From: Vibrio penaeicida
Lineage (GTDB): Bacteria > Pseudomonadota > Gammaproteobacteria > Enterobacterales > Vibrionaceae
Direction of reading: 5' to 3'
NCBI RefSeq assembly: GCF_002933855.1
Contig: NZ_BFAQ01000035.1
Span: forward strand, 1-64,000
DNA: 64,000 bases
In this document: piece by piece, positions 17,705 to 25,329 of the stretch
How the letters are laid out: each line of letters opens with the position of its first letter
How positions within the stretch are numbered: the first letter of the stretch is position 1
Position numbers and translations under genes: made by a program
Notes under the pieces: generated by a model
What the model saw: the letters and a program-made list of their open reading frames with translations, nothing else
Told to the model about the DNA's origin: nothing
The model's database searches: none

Positions 17705-18370
17705 ATGACAAGACATTTCAATCTGGCTTTCATTTTGTTGTTGGGAACCCTGAGTGGGTGTACCGCGCTTAAGCCACCTAATCTGTTAGAAACGGCTCCT
17801 CGTTCGGAGGCGGAACTCATCTACCCTGATTGGGGCGAAGAAGAGATCGAACAGCCAACAACTCGCATGGAATACGTCCAACGTCAGGCTGCCTCTTCAT
17901 CAATAAAAAGCCCTTCACCTGTTAGGAGCCCTACAGGTCGTAAAAACATGACGGATATTCAAAACCTGATGGCGTACATGGATCAGAATGGAATAGGGTA
18001 CAACGTGGTTCCTGGGCAACATCCGGTTATTAAGCTCGACAAAAAAATTCATTTTAGAACCGGATCTGCGCTGGTTACCGATGCTTCACAATATTGGTTA
18101 TCAGGTCTTGGTCGATTTCTGGCTTCACAACCGACAATCAAAACGGTGATAGATGGTCATACTGATAGCACTGGAAGCAACAAGATCAACGATTCGCTTT
18201 CGGACAAGCGGGCCATGCAGGTGAAAATCCTTCTGACTCGCGAGCGGGTTCCCGCTTCAAATGTTTACACCCGAGGGTATGGGAAGCACATGCCTTCATG
18301 TTCTAACCTGTCTAAGCAAGGTATGGCTTGTAACCGACGTGTTGAGTTGATGTTTATAACGGACAAATAA
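17705..18370 (+). CDS. OmpA-family outer-membrane lipoprotein
   Basis: A 221-residue protein. The lipoprotein signal ends in LSGC (Cys19). A low-complexity linker (about 40-80) leads to a C-terminal OmpA/MotB peptidoglycan-binding domain (about 110-218). That domain shows IHFRTGSALVTDAS, VIDGHTDSTGSNKIND and LSDKRAMQVK, including the Asp and Arg that bind diaminopimelate. It should tether the outer membrane to the cell wall. It is transcribed alone; a short tandem repeat and a terminator follow. Confidence 0.88.
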   Translation: MTRHFNLAFILLLGTLSGCTALKPPNLLETAPRSEAELIYPDWGEEEIEQPTTRMEYVQRQAASSSIKSPSPVRSPTGRKNMTDIQNLMAYMDQNGIGYNVVPGQHPVIKLDKKIHFRTGSALVTDASQYWLSGLGRFLASQPTIKTVIDGHTDSTGSNKINDSLSDKRAMQVKILLTRERVPASNVYTRGYGKHMPSCSNLSKQGMACNRRVELMFITDK

Positions 18371-18443
18371 ATGATTGTGTGATTCAGACGGTCGCGTGAG
18401 TGATTTATACGATGTGTACACAAATATACAATGCGCGCATTAT

Positions 18444-18497
18444 TTAGCGACAAAGAAAAAATTAGCGACAAAGAAAAATCTAGCGAATAAGAAAAAA
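18444..18497 (+). repeat. Three-copy 18-bp tandem repeat
   Basis: TTAGCGACAAAGAAAAA occurs at 18444-18460 and 18462-18478, one base apart. A diverged third copy, CTAGCGAATAAGAAAAAA, is at 18480-18497. The period is 18 bases. It lies in the 3' region of the OmpA-like gene, and its last copy runs into the terminator stem. Confidence 0.75.
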
Positions 18498-18520
18498 GGC
18501 AACATTACGTTGCCTTTTTT
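18492..18520. terminator. Bidirectional terminator
   Basis: AAAAAAGGCAAC and GTTGCCTTTTTT form a perfect 12-bp stem with a 5-base loop between the OmpA-like gene and the converging fhs gene. Confidence 0.9.
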
Positions 18521-18546
18521 CATTTAACTTAAACCCAACTAACAGG

Positions 18547-20295
18547 TTAGCTTAACCCTACAATATTACCTTCTTCATCGATATCTAAGTTCATAAATGC
18601 CGGTTTCTCAGGTAACCCGGGCATCGTCATCACGTTACCGCACAGTGCGTAAATGAAACCTGCACCCGCACAAAGCTTAAATTCTCTAATATCGACGTTA
18701 AATCCTGCGGGCGCGCCTTTAACGGAAGCATCTGTGGATATGGATAATGGGGTTTTAGCCATGCAAACAGCGAGGTCATCATACCCTTGTAGCTTGAACT
18801 GTTCTAACTGGCGTTTTGCCATATCTGACAGTGTTACTTGCCCAGCGCCGTATCCTACTTCAGTGATTGCCATTACTTTTTCTTCGAGCGTTTGATCTAA
18901 GCTGTAAAGCGGAGAAAACTGCGCTTCAGTTTCGCAAACAGAAACCACAGCGTTGGCGAGCTCAATGGCTCCGTTTCCACCTTGAGAGAAGGCATCACTG
19001 ATGGCGACTTTAACATTAGGGAAATGGGCTTGAACCAAGAGTGCTAGTGTATTGAGTTCATCTTCAGAATCTTGTGGAAAGCGATTAATGGCAACGACTG
19101 CGGGTACACCATACTTTGCTACATTGTTTAAGTGCCATTTTAGGTTGTCGAAACCAGCTTCTAAAGCAGCAGCATCTTCTTTAAAGATTGAATCTGGTAA
19201 TGATTGACCAGGTCTTAAGTCATACAAGCCTGAATTGGCTTTTAAACCGCGAAGAGTCGCGACGATTACAGCACAATCGGGTGACTTACCGGATGTGTTT
19301 GCTTTGATATTACAAGCTTTCTCAAACCCCATATCAGAGCCAAAACCGCCTTCTGTTATGGTGTAATCGGCAAGGCGAGTAGCAATTCTGTCTGCAATGA
19401 TGGATGAGTTACCATGTGCAATATTGGCAAATGGACCCGCGTGAATAAGTGTAGGGACACCTTCCAATGTTTGCATCATCGTTGGTTCAATGGCTTCGCG
19501 CATCGTCACCGTCATCGCTCCGGCAACGTTTAAGTCTTCTGCCGTAATGGGTTCACCATTTAAATCATAAGCGAGCACGATGTTCCCAATTCTTTTACGT
19601 AAGTCTTTTAGGTCCGATGCTAACGCCAAGATTGCCATTAACTCTGACGCAGCGGAGATATCAAAGCCATCCTGCCTTTCATACCCATTAATTGTTTTGT
19701 CTACTTCGTTTTGACCAACAGTAACCATTCTTAATGCGCGGTCGTTATGATCCATGACCCGGCGCCACACAACGCGTTTGGGGTCTATCTTCAGAGCTTT
19801 TAAGTCATTTCTTTCAGAGAACCGCTCATAACCTAAGCGTTGTTCATGATAAATCCTCGCATCAAGGGCTGCCGCCGCTAGGTTGTGTGCGGCTGTCACT
19901 GCGTGAATGTCACCAGTTAAATGCAGATTAAGCTCTTCCATCGGTCCAACTTGGCTGTAACCGCCACCAGCAGCGCCCCCTTTTACGCCAAATACGGGAC
20001 CCATAGAAGGCTGTCGGATACACGCCATCACAGATTGCCCGACTTTTGCTAAACCTTGGGATAATCCGATGGTTGTAACGGTCTTTCCTTCGCCAAGTGG
20101 CGTGGGTGTAATCGCAGTAACGACAACTAATTTACCTTCGGGGTGATCCGCTAAGCGGCTGAGTGCATCGAGCGATACTTTCGCTTTATGTTTACCATGA
20201 GGTGTATATTCGGCTTTGGATAATCCGGCGTTGAATGCAACAGTGTCGATAGAAGAAAGCGGAGTCGTTCGACAGATTTCGATGTCGCTTAGCAT
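18547..20295 (-). CDS. fhs: Formate-tetrahydrofolate ligase
   Basis: Joins formate to tetrahydrofolate with ATP to give 10-formyl-THF for purine synthesis and one-carbon metabolism. At 582 residues it is in the range of the gammaproteobacterial enzymes. The P-loop TPTPLGEGKTVTTIG is near 63-77; the RQPSMGPVFGVKGGAAGGG signature is near 93-111. The family-conserved NRFPQDSEDEL segment follows later. Expression is probably under PurR: a strong PurR-type site sits immediately downstream of a good promoter. Confidence 0.95.
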   Translation of the reverse strand: MLSDIEICRTTPLSSIDTVAFNAGLSKAEYTPHGKHKAKVSLDALSRLADHPEGKLVVVTAITPTPLGEGKTVTTIGLSQGLAKVGQSVMACIRQPSMGPVFGVKGGAAGGGYSQVGPMEELNLHLTGDIHAVTAAHNLAAAALDARIYHEQRLGYERFSERNDLKALKIDPKRVVWRRVMDHNDRALRMVTVGQNEVDKTINGYERQDGFDISAASELMAILALASDLKDLRKRIGNIVLAYDLNGEPITAEDLNVAGAMTVTMREAIEPTMMQTLEGVPTLIHAGPFANIAHGNSSIIADRIATRLADYTITEGGFGSDMGFEKACNIKANTSGKSPDCAVIVATLRGLKANSGLYDLRPGQSLPDSIFKEDAAALEAGFDNLKWHLNNVAKYGVPAVVAINRFPQDSEDELNTLALLVQAHFPNVKVAISDAFSQGGNGAIELANAVVSVCETEAQFSPLYSLDQTLEEKVMAITEVGYGAGQVTLSDMAKRQLEQFKLQGYDDLAVCMAKTPLSISTDASVKGAPAGFNVDIREFKLCAGAGFIYALCGNVMTMPGLPEKPAFMNLDIDEEGNIVGLS

Positions 20296-20326
20296 TTAAA
20301 TCCCCTTTAAGGCGTGAAACTAGTGA

Positions 20327-20342
20327 CGGTAAACGTTTGCGC
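20327..20342 (-). promoter_or_regulatory. PurR-type operator upstream of fhs
   Basis: The minus strand reads GCGCAAACGTTTACCG. Compared with the E. coli PurR consensus ACGCAAACGTTTTCGT, the GCAAACGTTT core is identical. It lies 32 bases upstream of the fhs start, between the -10 box and the gene, where repressor binding would block initiation. Confidence 0.7.
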
Positions 20343-20346
20343 AGGG

Positions 20347-20374
20347 AATATACCTTGCAATTTATCTTTGTAAA
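20347..20374 (-). promoter_or_regulatory. Sigma-70 promoter for fhs
   Basis: On the minus strand TTTACA (20374-20369), a 16-base spacer and TATATT (20352-20347) form a good promoter. The PurR-type site begins 5 bases beyond the -10 box. Confidence 0.6.
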
Positions 20375-20444
20375 GCCTTTTTACTAGTGGGGGATTGTAG
20401 CGTGAAGGTGGAGGGAGTAAATAGTGGAATTTGCCTCTGGAAAG

Positions 20445-20474
20445 CAGCGAAACAATAAGAAGAATGTTTCGCTG
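20445..20474 (-). terminator. Hairpin after the mechanosensitive channel gene
   Basis: CAGCGAAACA and TGTTTCGCTG pair perfectly around a 10-base loop, 32 bases past the channel stop. On the minus strand it is followed by a short CTTT tract, so termination may be partial. Confidence 0.6.
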
Positions 20475-20505
20475 TTTCAATGAGCTGCCCGTAGAGAGAG
20501 TACTT

Positions 20506-21603
20506 CTAATCTGCGCTAGGGTTTTGAAGGAACGGCGCGTCGGGTGAATCAATTTTTAATGTTTGGGTAGGGTACGCGACATCGGCATCATGTTTATGGA
20601 TGATTGCCATTATCTCTAGAAGAACATCTTGCTTTACTTCATGGAAGCGAACCCAATTCACGGTTTTGGTAAAGGTGTACACAAAAAAGTCCAAAGATGA
20701 CGCGCCAAAGGCGTTGAAGTTAACAATCAGTGTTTGGCTGGTATCAATGTCTGGGTGGTTTTGAAGCATAGATTTTACATCTGTGATGATCGCATCCACT
20801 TTCTTTGTGTCGTCATAGCGCAAGCCGATATTTTCGTAAATCCGACGGTTTAGCATACGAGATGGGTTTTCTACGACAATATTGCTGAATACCGAATTAG
20901 GTACATAAAGAGGGCGTTTATCGAATGTACGGATAATGGTCATACGCCACCCAATTCGTTCTACCGTTCCTTCGATTTGTCTGTCTGGTGAACGCACCCA
21001 ATCGCCAACTTTAAATGGGCGGTCGAAATAAATCATCATGCCGCCAAAAAAGTTTGAAAGGAGATCTTTGGCAGCCAAACCCGCAATTAAACCACCCACA
21101 CCACCAAATGTAAGCAGTCCAGAAAGGCTAAGCCCTAGGCTTTGCATTACTGAAAGAACACCCATGATGATAAATGCTAAGCGCGCGACTTTTGCTATCG
21201 CTTGCACTGTGGTCTCGTCTCGTTTTTTCTGAGAAAGGACTTCTTCTTCGACATTTGTAATGAGTCGAAGCACAATCCAGACCGCTATTGCAATTCCCAA
21301 CAGCATTTTCAGGGTTTCTAACCAGTTTAAAGAGCTCTCTAGGTACGTTTGTAAAATAAGCCCAATAGATACCATTGCTGGCCAGCCCCAAATTAGCGCA
21401 CTGACAGGGGATTTTAATGAGTGAACAATAGCATCGTCCCAACGGTTTTGAGTTTTAGAGGCGAGAGACTCTATTCGTGCATAAATGATGCGCCAAGCGA
21501 TCCAAGCAACCAAACTTATGCTTGTCATTATGACCACATCGCCAAACCAAGTTTGTTCTAACAAATGAAATTGTTGAGTGATTGAGCTTGCTAGGTTGTC
21601 CAT
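20506..21603 (-). CDS. MscS-family mechanosensitive channel
   Basis: A 365-residue inner-membrane protein with about four to five N-terminal membrane segments and the MscS pore helix (SGLLTFGGVGGLIAGLAAKDLLSN split over residues about 155-178). A beta domain follows (FDRPFKVGDWV, VERIGWRMTIIRTFD, VPNSVFSN). Size and layout resemble E. coli YnaI. It should release solutes on hypo-osmotic shock. ATG 21603 has GGAAA 6 bases upstream; an in-frame ATG at 21615 has no ribosome site. Confidence 0.9.
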   Translation of the reverse strand: MDNLASSITQQFHLLEQTWFGDVVIMTSISLVAWIAWRIIYARIESLASKTQNRWDDAIVHSLKSPVSALIWGWPAMVSIGLILQTYLESSLNWLETLKMLLGIAIAVWIVLRLITNVEEEVLSQKKRDETTVQAIAKVARLAFIIMGVLSVMQSLGLSLSGLLTFGGVGGLIAGLAAKDLLSNFFGGMMIYFDRPFKVGDWVRSPDRQIEGTVERIGWRMTIIRTFDKRPLYVPNSVFSNIVVENPSRMLNRRIYENIGLRYDDTKKVDAIITDVKSMLQNHPDIDTSQTLIVNFNAFGASSLDFFVYTFTKTVNWVRFHEVKQDVLLEIMAIIHKHDADVAYPTQTLKIDSPDAPFLQNPSAD

Positions 21604-21794
21604 CGATTTTTCCATTATGTTCAATATTTGGCATTTCTATTAGATATACCATCAGGTAGCGCAGGTGGTTGATTGTAGGCTTAATTAAAAAGCGGCTCAA
21701 CCAGTGAGGTATGCAAACGACATTTCTAGCTTGAAATCTTGAGATCATGTACGAATATTAAACGAGTGGATTATAAAATAAGAGTCAATAATAC

Positions 21795-22244
21795 ATGGTT
21801 AGTATCAATCCATTGGGTGAAGAAATGATGTGTGACACCGTCACGTATTCGGCATTTGATCACTTTAGTATGGTTTGCAAAAATCGCTTTCGTCAGTCAT
21901 TAGAGCAAGACTTGTTTCACGTTCTATTGCTTTTTTCAGAACAGGGCAAACCAATAGGGTATTGCTCGTATTGGACAGATATTGTCGATAGTGAACGTTA
22001 TAGCGGATGCCCAGTGTTCTTCTATCAAATCCATTATGTTTTTATTCAACCTGAATATCGCGGGAAAAAATATTCGGTACTGATGGCAAAACGCGTGGTT
22101 TGCAAGATGTTAGAAGAGCTCAGAAGCAGAGGGGATGTTGCGGCTTTTTGTGATAAGTCTGTTTACACGAGTAATGAAGGCAACGCATATGGCCGCCATA
22201 TCAGAAATTGGCTGTCATGCACCAAACAGTTGCCCTTTGTTTGA
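21795..22244 (+). CDS. Acetyltransferase-like hypothetical protein
   Basis: Up to 149 residues. The centre (FYQIHYVFIQPEYRGKKYSVLMAKRVVCKML, read in two parts) resembles the acetyl-CoA-binding strand-helix of GNAT acetyltransferases, with a Q/RxxG/A-like loop YRGKKYS. The substrate is unknown, and the C-terminal part is not conserved with any family I know. ATGs at 21825 and 21828 follow a good GGTGA ribosome site and may be the real start, shortening the protein by 10-11 residues. Confidence 0.6.
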   Translation: MVSINPLGEEMMCDTVTYSAFDHFSMVCKNRFRQSLEQDLFHVLLLFSEQGKPIGYCSYWTDIVDSERYSGCPVFFYQIHYVFIQPEYRGKKYSVLMAKRVVCKMLEELRSRGDVAAFCDKSVYTSNEGNAYGRHIRNWLSCTKQLPFV

Positions 22245-22317
22245 GACGCAATACCGTGCACCGCGATTAATGTGCATATAACGCGAATAAAATCTAATCA
22301 TATACGGTCGCCAGATC

Positions 22318-22530
22318 TTAAGAGAGCAGCTTCTTTGTCTGTTTAATCTGGCGCTGTTTCATTGAGTTAAAAAAGACCTTCACACCATCTTCATATCCCA
22401 GTATGACAAATAGAAACCCCAAGCCGCCAAGTAAAAGAATTGTTGCCAGCGCGGGAGCCATTACATAGCTAAATGCCATTTGAAAGGGCACATACACCCC
22501 ATACATCATCAGTCTCTTTATCAGTTTCAT
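22318..22530 (-). CDS. Small inner-membrane protein next to TetR operators
   Basis: A 70-residue protein (MKLIKRLMMYGVYVPFQM start) with one or two hydrophobic stretches (about 10-45) and a basic C-terminus (KQRQIKQTKK). ATG 22530 has GAAGGT 3 bases upstream. A longer frame starting at 22563 would begin inside the first operator palindrome and is less likely. Because its start lies 20 bases from the triple operator, repression by the divergent TetR protein is likely. The function is unknown. Confidence 0.65.
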   Translation of the reverse strand: MKLIKRLMMYGVYVPFQMAFSYVMAPALATILLLGGLGFLFVILGYEDGVKVFFNSMKQRQIKQTKKLLS

Positions 22531-22550
22531 AGTACCTTCTTTGGTGTAAT

Positions 22551-22606
22551 TGAGCGTGCTCATAAAATAAAATGAGCGCGCTCATAAAATAAAATGAGCG
22601 CGCTCA
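22551..22606. promoter_or_regulatory. Three tandem 12-bp operator palindromes
   Basis: TGAGCGTGCTCA (22551-22562), TGAGCGCGCTCA (22573-22584) and TGAGCGCGCTCA (22595-22606) are spaced exactly 22 bases, about two helical turns. They are separated by TAAAATAAAA spacers. They lie between the small membrane protein gene and the TetR gene and look like TetR-family operators on one face of the helix. Confidence 0.8.
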
Positions 22607-22728
22607 AATATCAAGTAAAATTAGAAAGAAGCTTGTAAATTGAATTGCGCAGTACGTCAGAAAAACGGCAAAATAGACTTAAGCTATATGGCTGCTTAAA
22701 GATCCACGTATATTTGAGGTGTGTAAGT

Positions 22729-23265
22729 TTGCAAAAAGAGTCTAAGAGAGAGCGTACGAGAAATCACATATTGTCGTGTGCGTGGACATTGTTCGAGGAG
22801 TGCTCGTACACGGCGACAACCACACGTCAAATATCAGAAAGGGCGGGAGTGGCAAATGGCACTGTTTTCTCCCATTTCCCAACAAAATATGATTTGTTGA
22901 CCGCGGGCATACAAGAAAGAGTAGCTTGCGTTTTGAAAGAAGCATCAGCTACCGACAAAAAATCTGAACCTTCAGAAAGGCTGCTTCATTATGCTCGCTA
23001 TTTATATCGCTACTACTTGGATAACCGCGAATTCGCTATAGAAATTTTTAGAGAATTGATTTGGCAACCAGAGCGTATCGAAGCGCAAATTGTTGAGTTT
23101 CAGGAGCGCCTCTATTCAAAGCAGCCTGAATTTGATGTTCTAAAATCGAGTGTGCTGATGGATTTATACTTTATGGTATTGATAAAAGGGTTAAATGATT
23201 CTTCCAGTACAGCTGATAGCATGATAAAAACGCTGGAAAGAAAAGTTGCCTTAGTGGCGAGTTAA
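22729..23265 (+). CDS. TetR-family repressor (TTG start)
   Basis: About 178 residues from a TTG at 22729, which has GAGG 9 bases upstream. The frame opens 28 codons earlier at an ATG, but that extension (MRSTSEKRQNRLKLYGC) is atypical. The helix-turn-helix at about 12-58 reads TRNHILSCAWTLFEE and TTTRQISERAGVANGTVFSHFPTK (in parts). The C-terminal domain is a helical ligand-binding domain. The triple palindrome upstream is its probable operator. The OsmC-family gene follows after 11 bases, so both are co-transcribed; the inducer may be an electrophile or peroxide-like compound. Confidence 0.85.
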   Translation: MQKESKRERTRNHILSCAWTLFEECSYTATTTRQISERAGVANGTVFSHFPTKYDLLTAGIQERVACVLKEASATDKKSEPSERLLHYARYLYRYYLDNREFAIEIFRELIWQPERIEAQIVEFQERLYSKQPEFDVLKSSVLMDLYFMVLIKGLNDSSSTADSMIKTLERKVALVAS

Positions 23266-23276
23266 ATTCAAAGAGA

Positions 23277-23687
23277 ATGAAAATGAAAGCAGAAGTAAAG
23301 TGGATTGATGGATTCAAATTTCTAGGCACATCGAACTCAGGGCATTCACTTGTGATGGACGGCAGCGCTGGCGAACACGCCCCAAGCCCGATGGAGGTTG
23401 TGTTAATGGCGTCGGGCGGATGCAGTTCTGTCGACGTGGTTGACGGGTTAAAGTCTGAAAATCAAAAAATTACAGACTGTGTTGCTGAAATTACCTCTGA
23501 AAGAAGGGAAAGCGCACCTAAGATCTTTACCGAAATCCACATTCATTTCAAAGTCACGGGATATGAGCTCGATGAATCACTCGTTGCTAAAGTAGTGTCC
23601 GATTCCTTGGAGAAGTACTGCTCTGTATGCCTCATGCTTGGTAGCGGAATTGAGATGACACACAGTTTCGAAATTATTCCCGCTTAG
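23277..23687 (+). CDS. OsmC/YhfA-family protein
   Basis: A 136-residue protein of the OsmC superfamily, closest to YhfA in size and pattern. Segments PSPMEVVLMASGGCSSVDVV (about 37-56) and KYCSVCLMLG (about 116-125) carry the paired cysteines expected of this peroxidase-like fold. Members reduce organic hydroperoxides or have unknown substrates. It is co-transcribed with the TetR gene. An alternative ATG two codons later has better ribosome-site spacing. Confidence 0.88.
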   Translation: MKMKAEVKWIDGFKFLGTSNSGHSLVMDGSAGEHAPSPMEVVLMASGGCSSVDVVDGLKSENQKITDCVAEITSERRESAPKIFTEIHIHFKVTGYELDESLVAKVVSDSLEKYCSVCLMLGSGIEMTHSFEIIPA

Positions 23688-23754
23688 TAATAGATTACGA
23701 TAGCTGCTTGCTTAATAGCCAAGCAGCTACACCTCCCTTATGATTCGGTAAAAC

Positions 23755-24633
23755 ATGCAGAAACTTTTGATAGTTGTTCTAGGCAAACGCTTAGTGAATA
23801 ACCAACTTACTCTTGAGTCCCGCTCTCGGGTTGAAGGCTTGATTGAATTTCTACAATCATTAAATAACGCCAATAAGAAAATCGTGCTTGGTTTCTGTGG
23901 AGGGGTAACTCACGGCAATCAGAGTTCGGAAGCCGAAGAGATGCATAAGTACTTTAGATCTGCGTCTTTAGGGGTGAGACTTCCCGTTATTAGCGAGACA
24001 TTAGTAGAGAACAATTCGACCAGTACGGTCGAGAACATGCAAATGCTCTCTTCTATTTTGAATGAAAGTGGTGTGTTCAAAAGCAATGAAGATGTTCAAT
24101 TGGTTCTGGTTTCAAACGACTATCATTTGGAGCGTATTTTCGAAATACAAGAATTGATAGATGAACAAGGTTTACTCCGTGAACTGCAAAAACGTTGTTT
24201 AGTTGAAGGAATAACATTAAGTGTTCCTTACTGTATCAGTAAGCATGTTGCTGTTCGCTATCCATATACTCAGGGTCATATCAATGGAAATGCAAAACTC
24301 TTTTTGCAAGTTGAACGATTAACCACTTATCGTGTTTTTCTGGAAGGTGTGGATGCAAATAGTATTGTAAGACCACTAAAGGAAGTGCAAAAGGCTCCTT
24401 TAAGTATTGCACTTAGCGCGTTAGAACAAGCTCGTTCATTAGCCACACATGGAAACCAAGTAATCGTACTTCCCGTATTAGATTTAATCGAACAAGCGAT
24501 TATAGAGACAGAAAAGTCTCTTGCTCCTAACATTGTTCGAGAGGTGTTAGGGATCTTAGACGTAAATTTGAATATGCTAAATAGAATGCTTGATCCAGAG
24601 CTAGTTTACGACAAGCGTTGGTGGAAACGTTAG
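23755..24633 (+). CDS. YdcF/SanA-family (DUF218) protein
   Basis: A 292-residue protein. The N-terminal half (about 1-180) fits the DUF218/YdcF fold: LLIVVLGKRLVNNQLT, SSEAEEMHKYF, ENNSTSTVENMQ, and VLVSNDYHLERI, in which the Asn-Thr-Glu-like and DYH motifs line the pocket. There is no signal peptide, so it is cytoplasmic, unlike membrane-bound SanA or ElyC. The C-terminal third is helical and specific to this protein. The function is unknown. Confidence 0.78.
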   Translation: MQKLLIVVLGKRLVNNQLTLESRSRVEGLIEFLQSLNNANKKIVLGFCGGVTHGNQSSEAEEMHKYFRSASLGVRLPVISETLVENNSTSTVENMQMLSSILNESGVFKSNEDVQLVLVSNDYHLERIFEIQELIDEQGLLRELQKRCLVEGITLSVPYCISKHVAVRYPYTQGHINGNAKLFLQVERLTTYRVFLEGVDANSIVRPLKEVQKAPLSIALSALEQARSLATHGNQVIVLPVLDLIEQAIIETEKSLAPNIVREVLGILDVNLNMLNRMLDPELVYDKRWWKR

Positions 24634-24660
24634 CCCTAAACAATATATAAAAACAGCTTA

Positions 24661-24822
24661 TTACCTATTTTTGCGGAAGTATTCCCACTCTTCAATTCTT
24701 GTCTCATCTTCGATTTCACAGCTGCCATTTTGTCCGTCTTTTGTGTCGACAATGTACATCGGACTAACATCTTTTCGCAGTGCATCGACGCGAGGTTTGC
24801 CATCGATAAGGCAGTACCTTTG
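24661..24822 (-). pseudogene. Headless small reading frame, probable gene remnant
   Basis: The minus strand encodes 53 residues ending in ETRIEEWEYFRKNR with protein-like composition. The frame is closed upstream by TGA at 24823-24825, and the only internal ATG is at about residue 22 (MYIVDTKDGQNG). A different frame offers an ATG (MTKVLPYRW) just upstream, so a single frameshift may have broken the gene. No family is recognised. Confidence 0.35.
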
Positions 24823-24824
24823 TC

Positions 24825-24836
24825 ATGATTATCATT
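24825..24836 (-). promoter_or_regulatory. Fur-box-like site before the remnant
   Basis: The minus strand reads AATGATAATCAT, identical to the first 12 bases of the Fur core. It lies immediately upstream of the remnant frame, so it may be the left-over promoter of an iron-regulated gene. Confidence 0.4.
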
Positions 24837-24893
24837 TTTTTAACGCACCCGGTTAACAGGGATCCAGAGCATGAAGCAAAAATCAGAGTGTTC

Positions 24894-25050
24894 TTATACC
24901 CAAGTAACCTCGCCCTTGGGAGCCCATATTCTGCCTCACTTCCTCGTCAAAGAACTTGGAAAGGACTCGTCATTCCACTGCGTTCTTTTCCTTGAATTGA
25001 AACAGAATATGAGACTCTGAACCCTGTACCTTGAGGTCACTTGGGTATAA
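24894..25050. mobile_element. 157-bp palindromic MITE-like element
   Basis: The ends TTATACCCAAGTAACCTC (24894-24911) and GAGGTCACTTGGGTATAA (25033-25050) are inverted repeats matching at 17 of 18 positions. Inside, CATATTCTG (24925-24933) and CAGAATATG (25003-25011) pair perfectly, so most of the element can fold into one long hairpin. There is no coding capacity. The form fits a non-autonomous MITE or a dispersed intergenic palindrome; copy number in the genome would decide. Confidence 0.65.
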
Positions 25051-25329
25051 ACATGTTTGACCCCTAAAAATCTGATAATAAATGGTAATTTCTTAGAAAT
25101 GTAATCTCAGTAGCGGAAAAAACAGGGGAAGGGGTCTATATTAACAGTGATATTTAGTTTCAAAGTCGATAAACGCTTGCTGATTCCGGCTGGAAGTAAA
25201 GTCAAAGATGTTTGATATCGCTTTCAGCAAGCTCTACATCAGTTTGCCGTCTCTTTGAAGTAGGTATTATGTCAAATTAATGAAAGTTTGGCGTAGGCAT
25301 GTGTTCAATAACAGGCAAGGAAAGCAATA

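Larger units (their letters stand above)
24634..25329. other. Gene-poor, decayed stretch with a mobile-type palindrome
   Basis: About 700 bases without an intact gene. It holds a headless minus-strand reading frame (24661-24822), a Fur-like site, and a 157-bp palindromic element (24894-25050). A GACCCC/GGGGTC pair lies near 25060 and 25131, and a 9-bp inverted repeat GCTTGCTGA/TCAGCAAGC is at 25175 and 25224. A 30-codon minus-strand frame near 25144-25240 may be further debris. The promoter of the DHH gene must be at the right end. Confidence 0.55.

Noticed and set aside
24671..24856. Plus-strand 61-codon frame
   Set aside because: The opposite strand has more protein-like composition (the remnant at 24661-24822); this frame is its shadow.
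25175..25232. 9-bp inverted repeat GCTTGCTGA/TCAGCAAGC
   Set aside because: A 40-base spacer and lack of any flanking structure make chance or decayed debris more likely than a functional hairpin.
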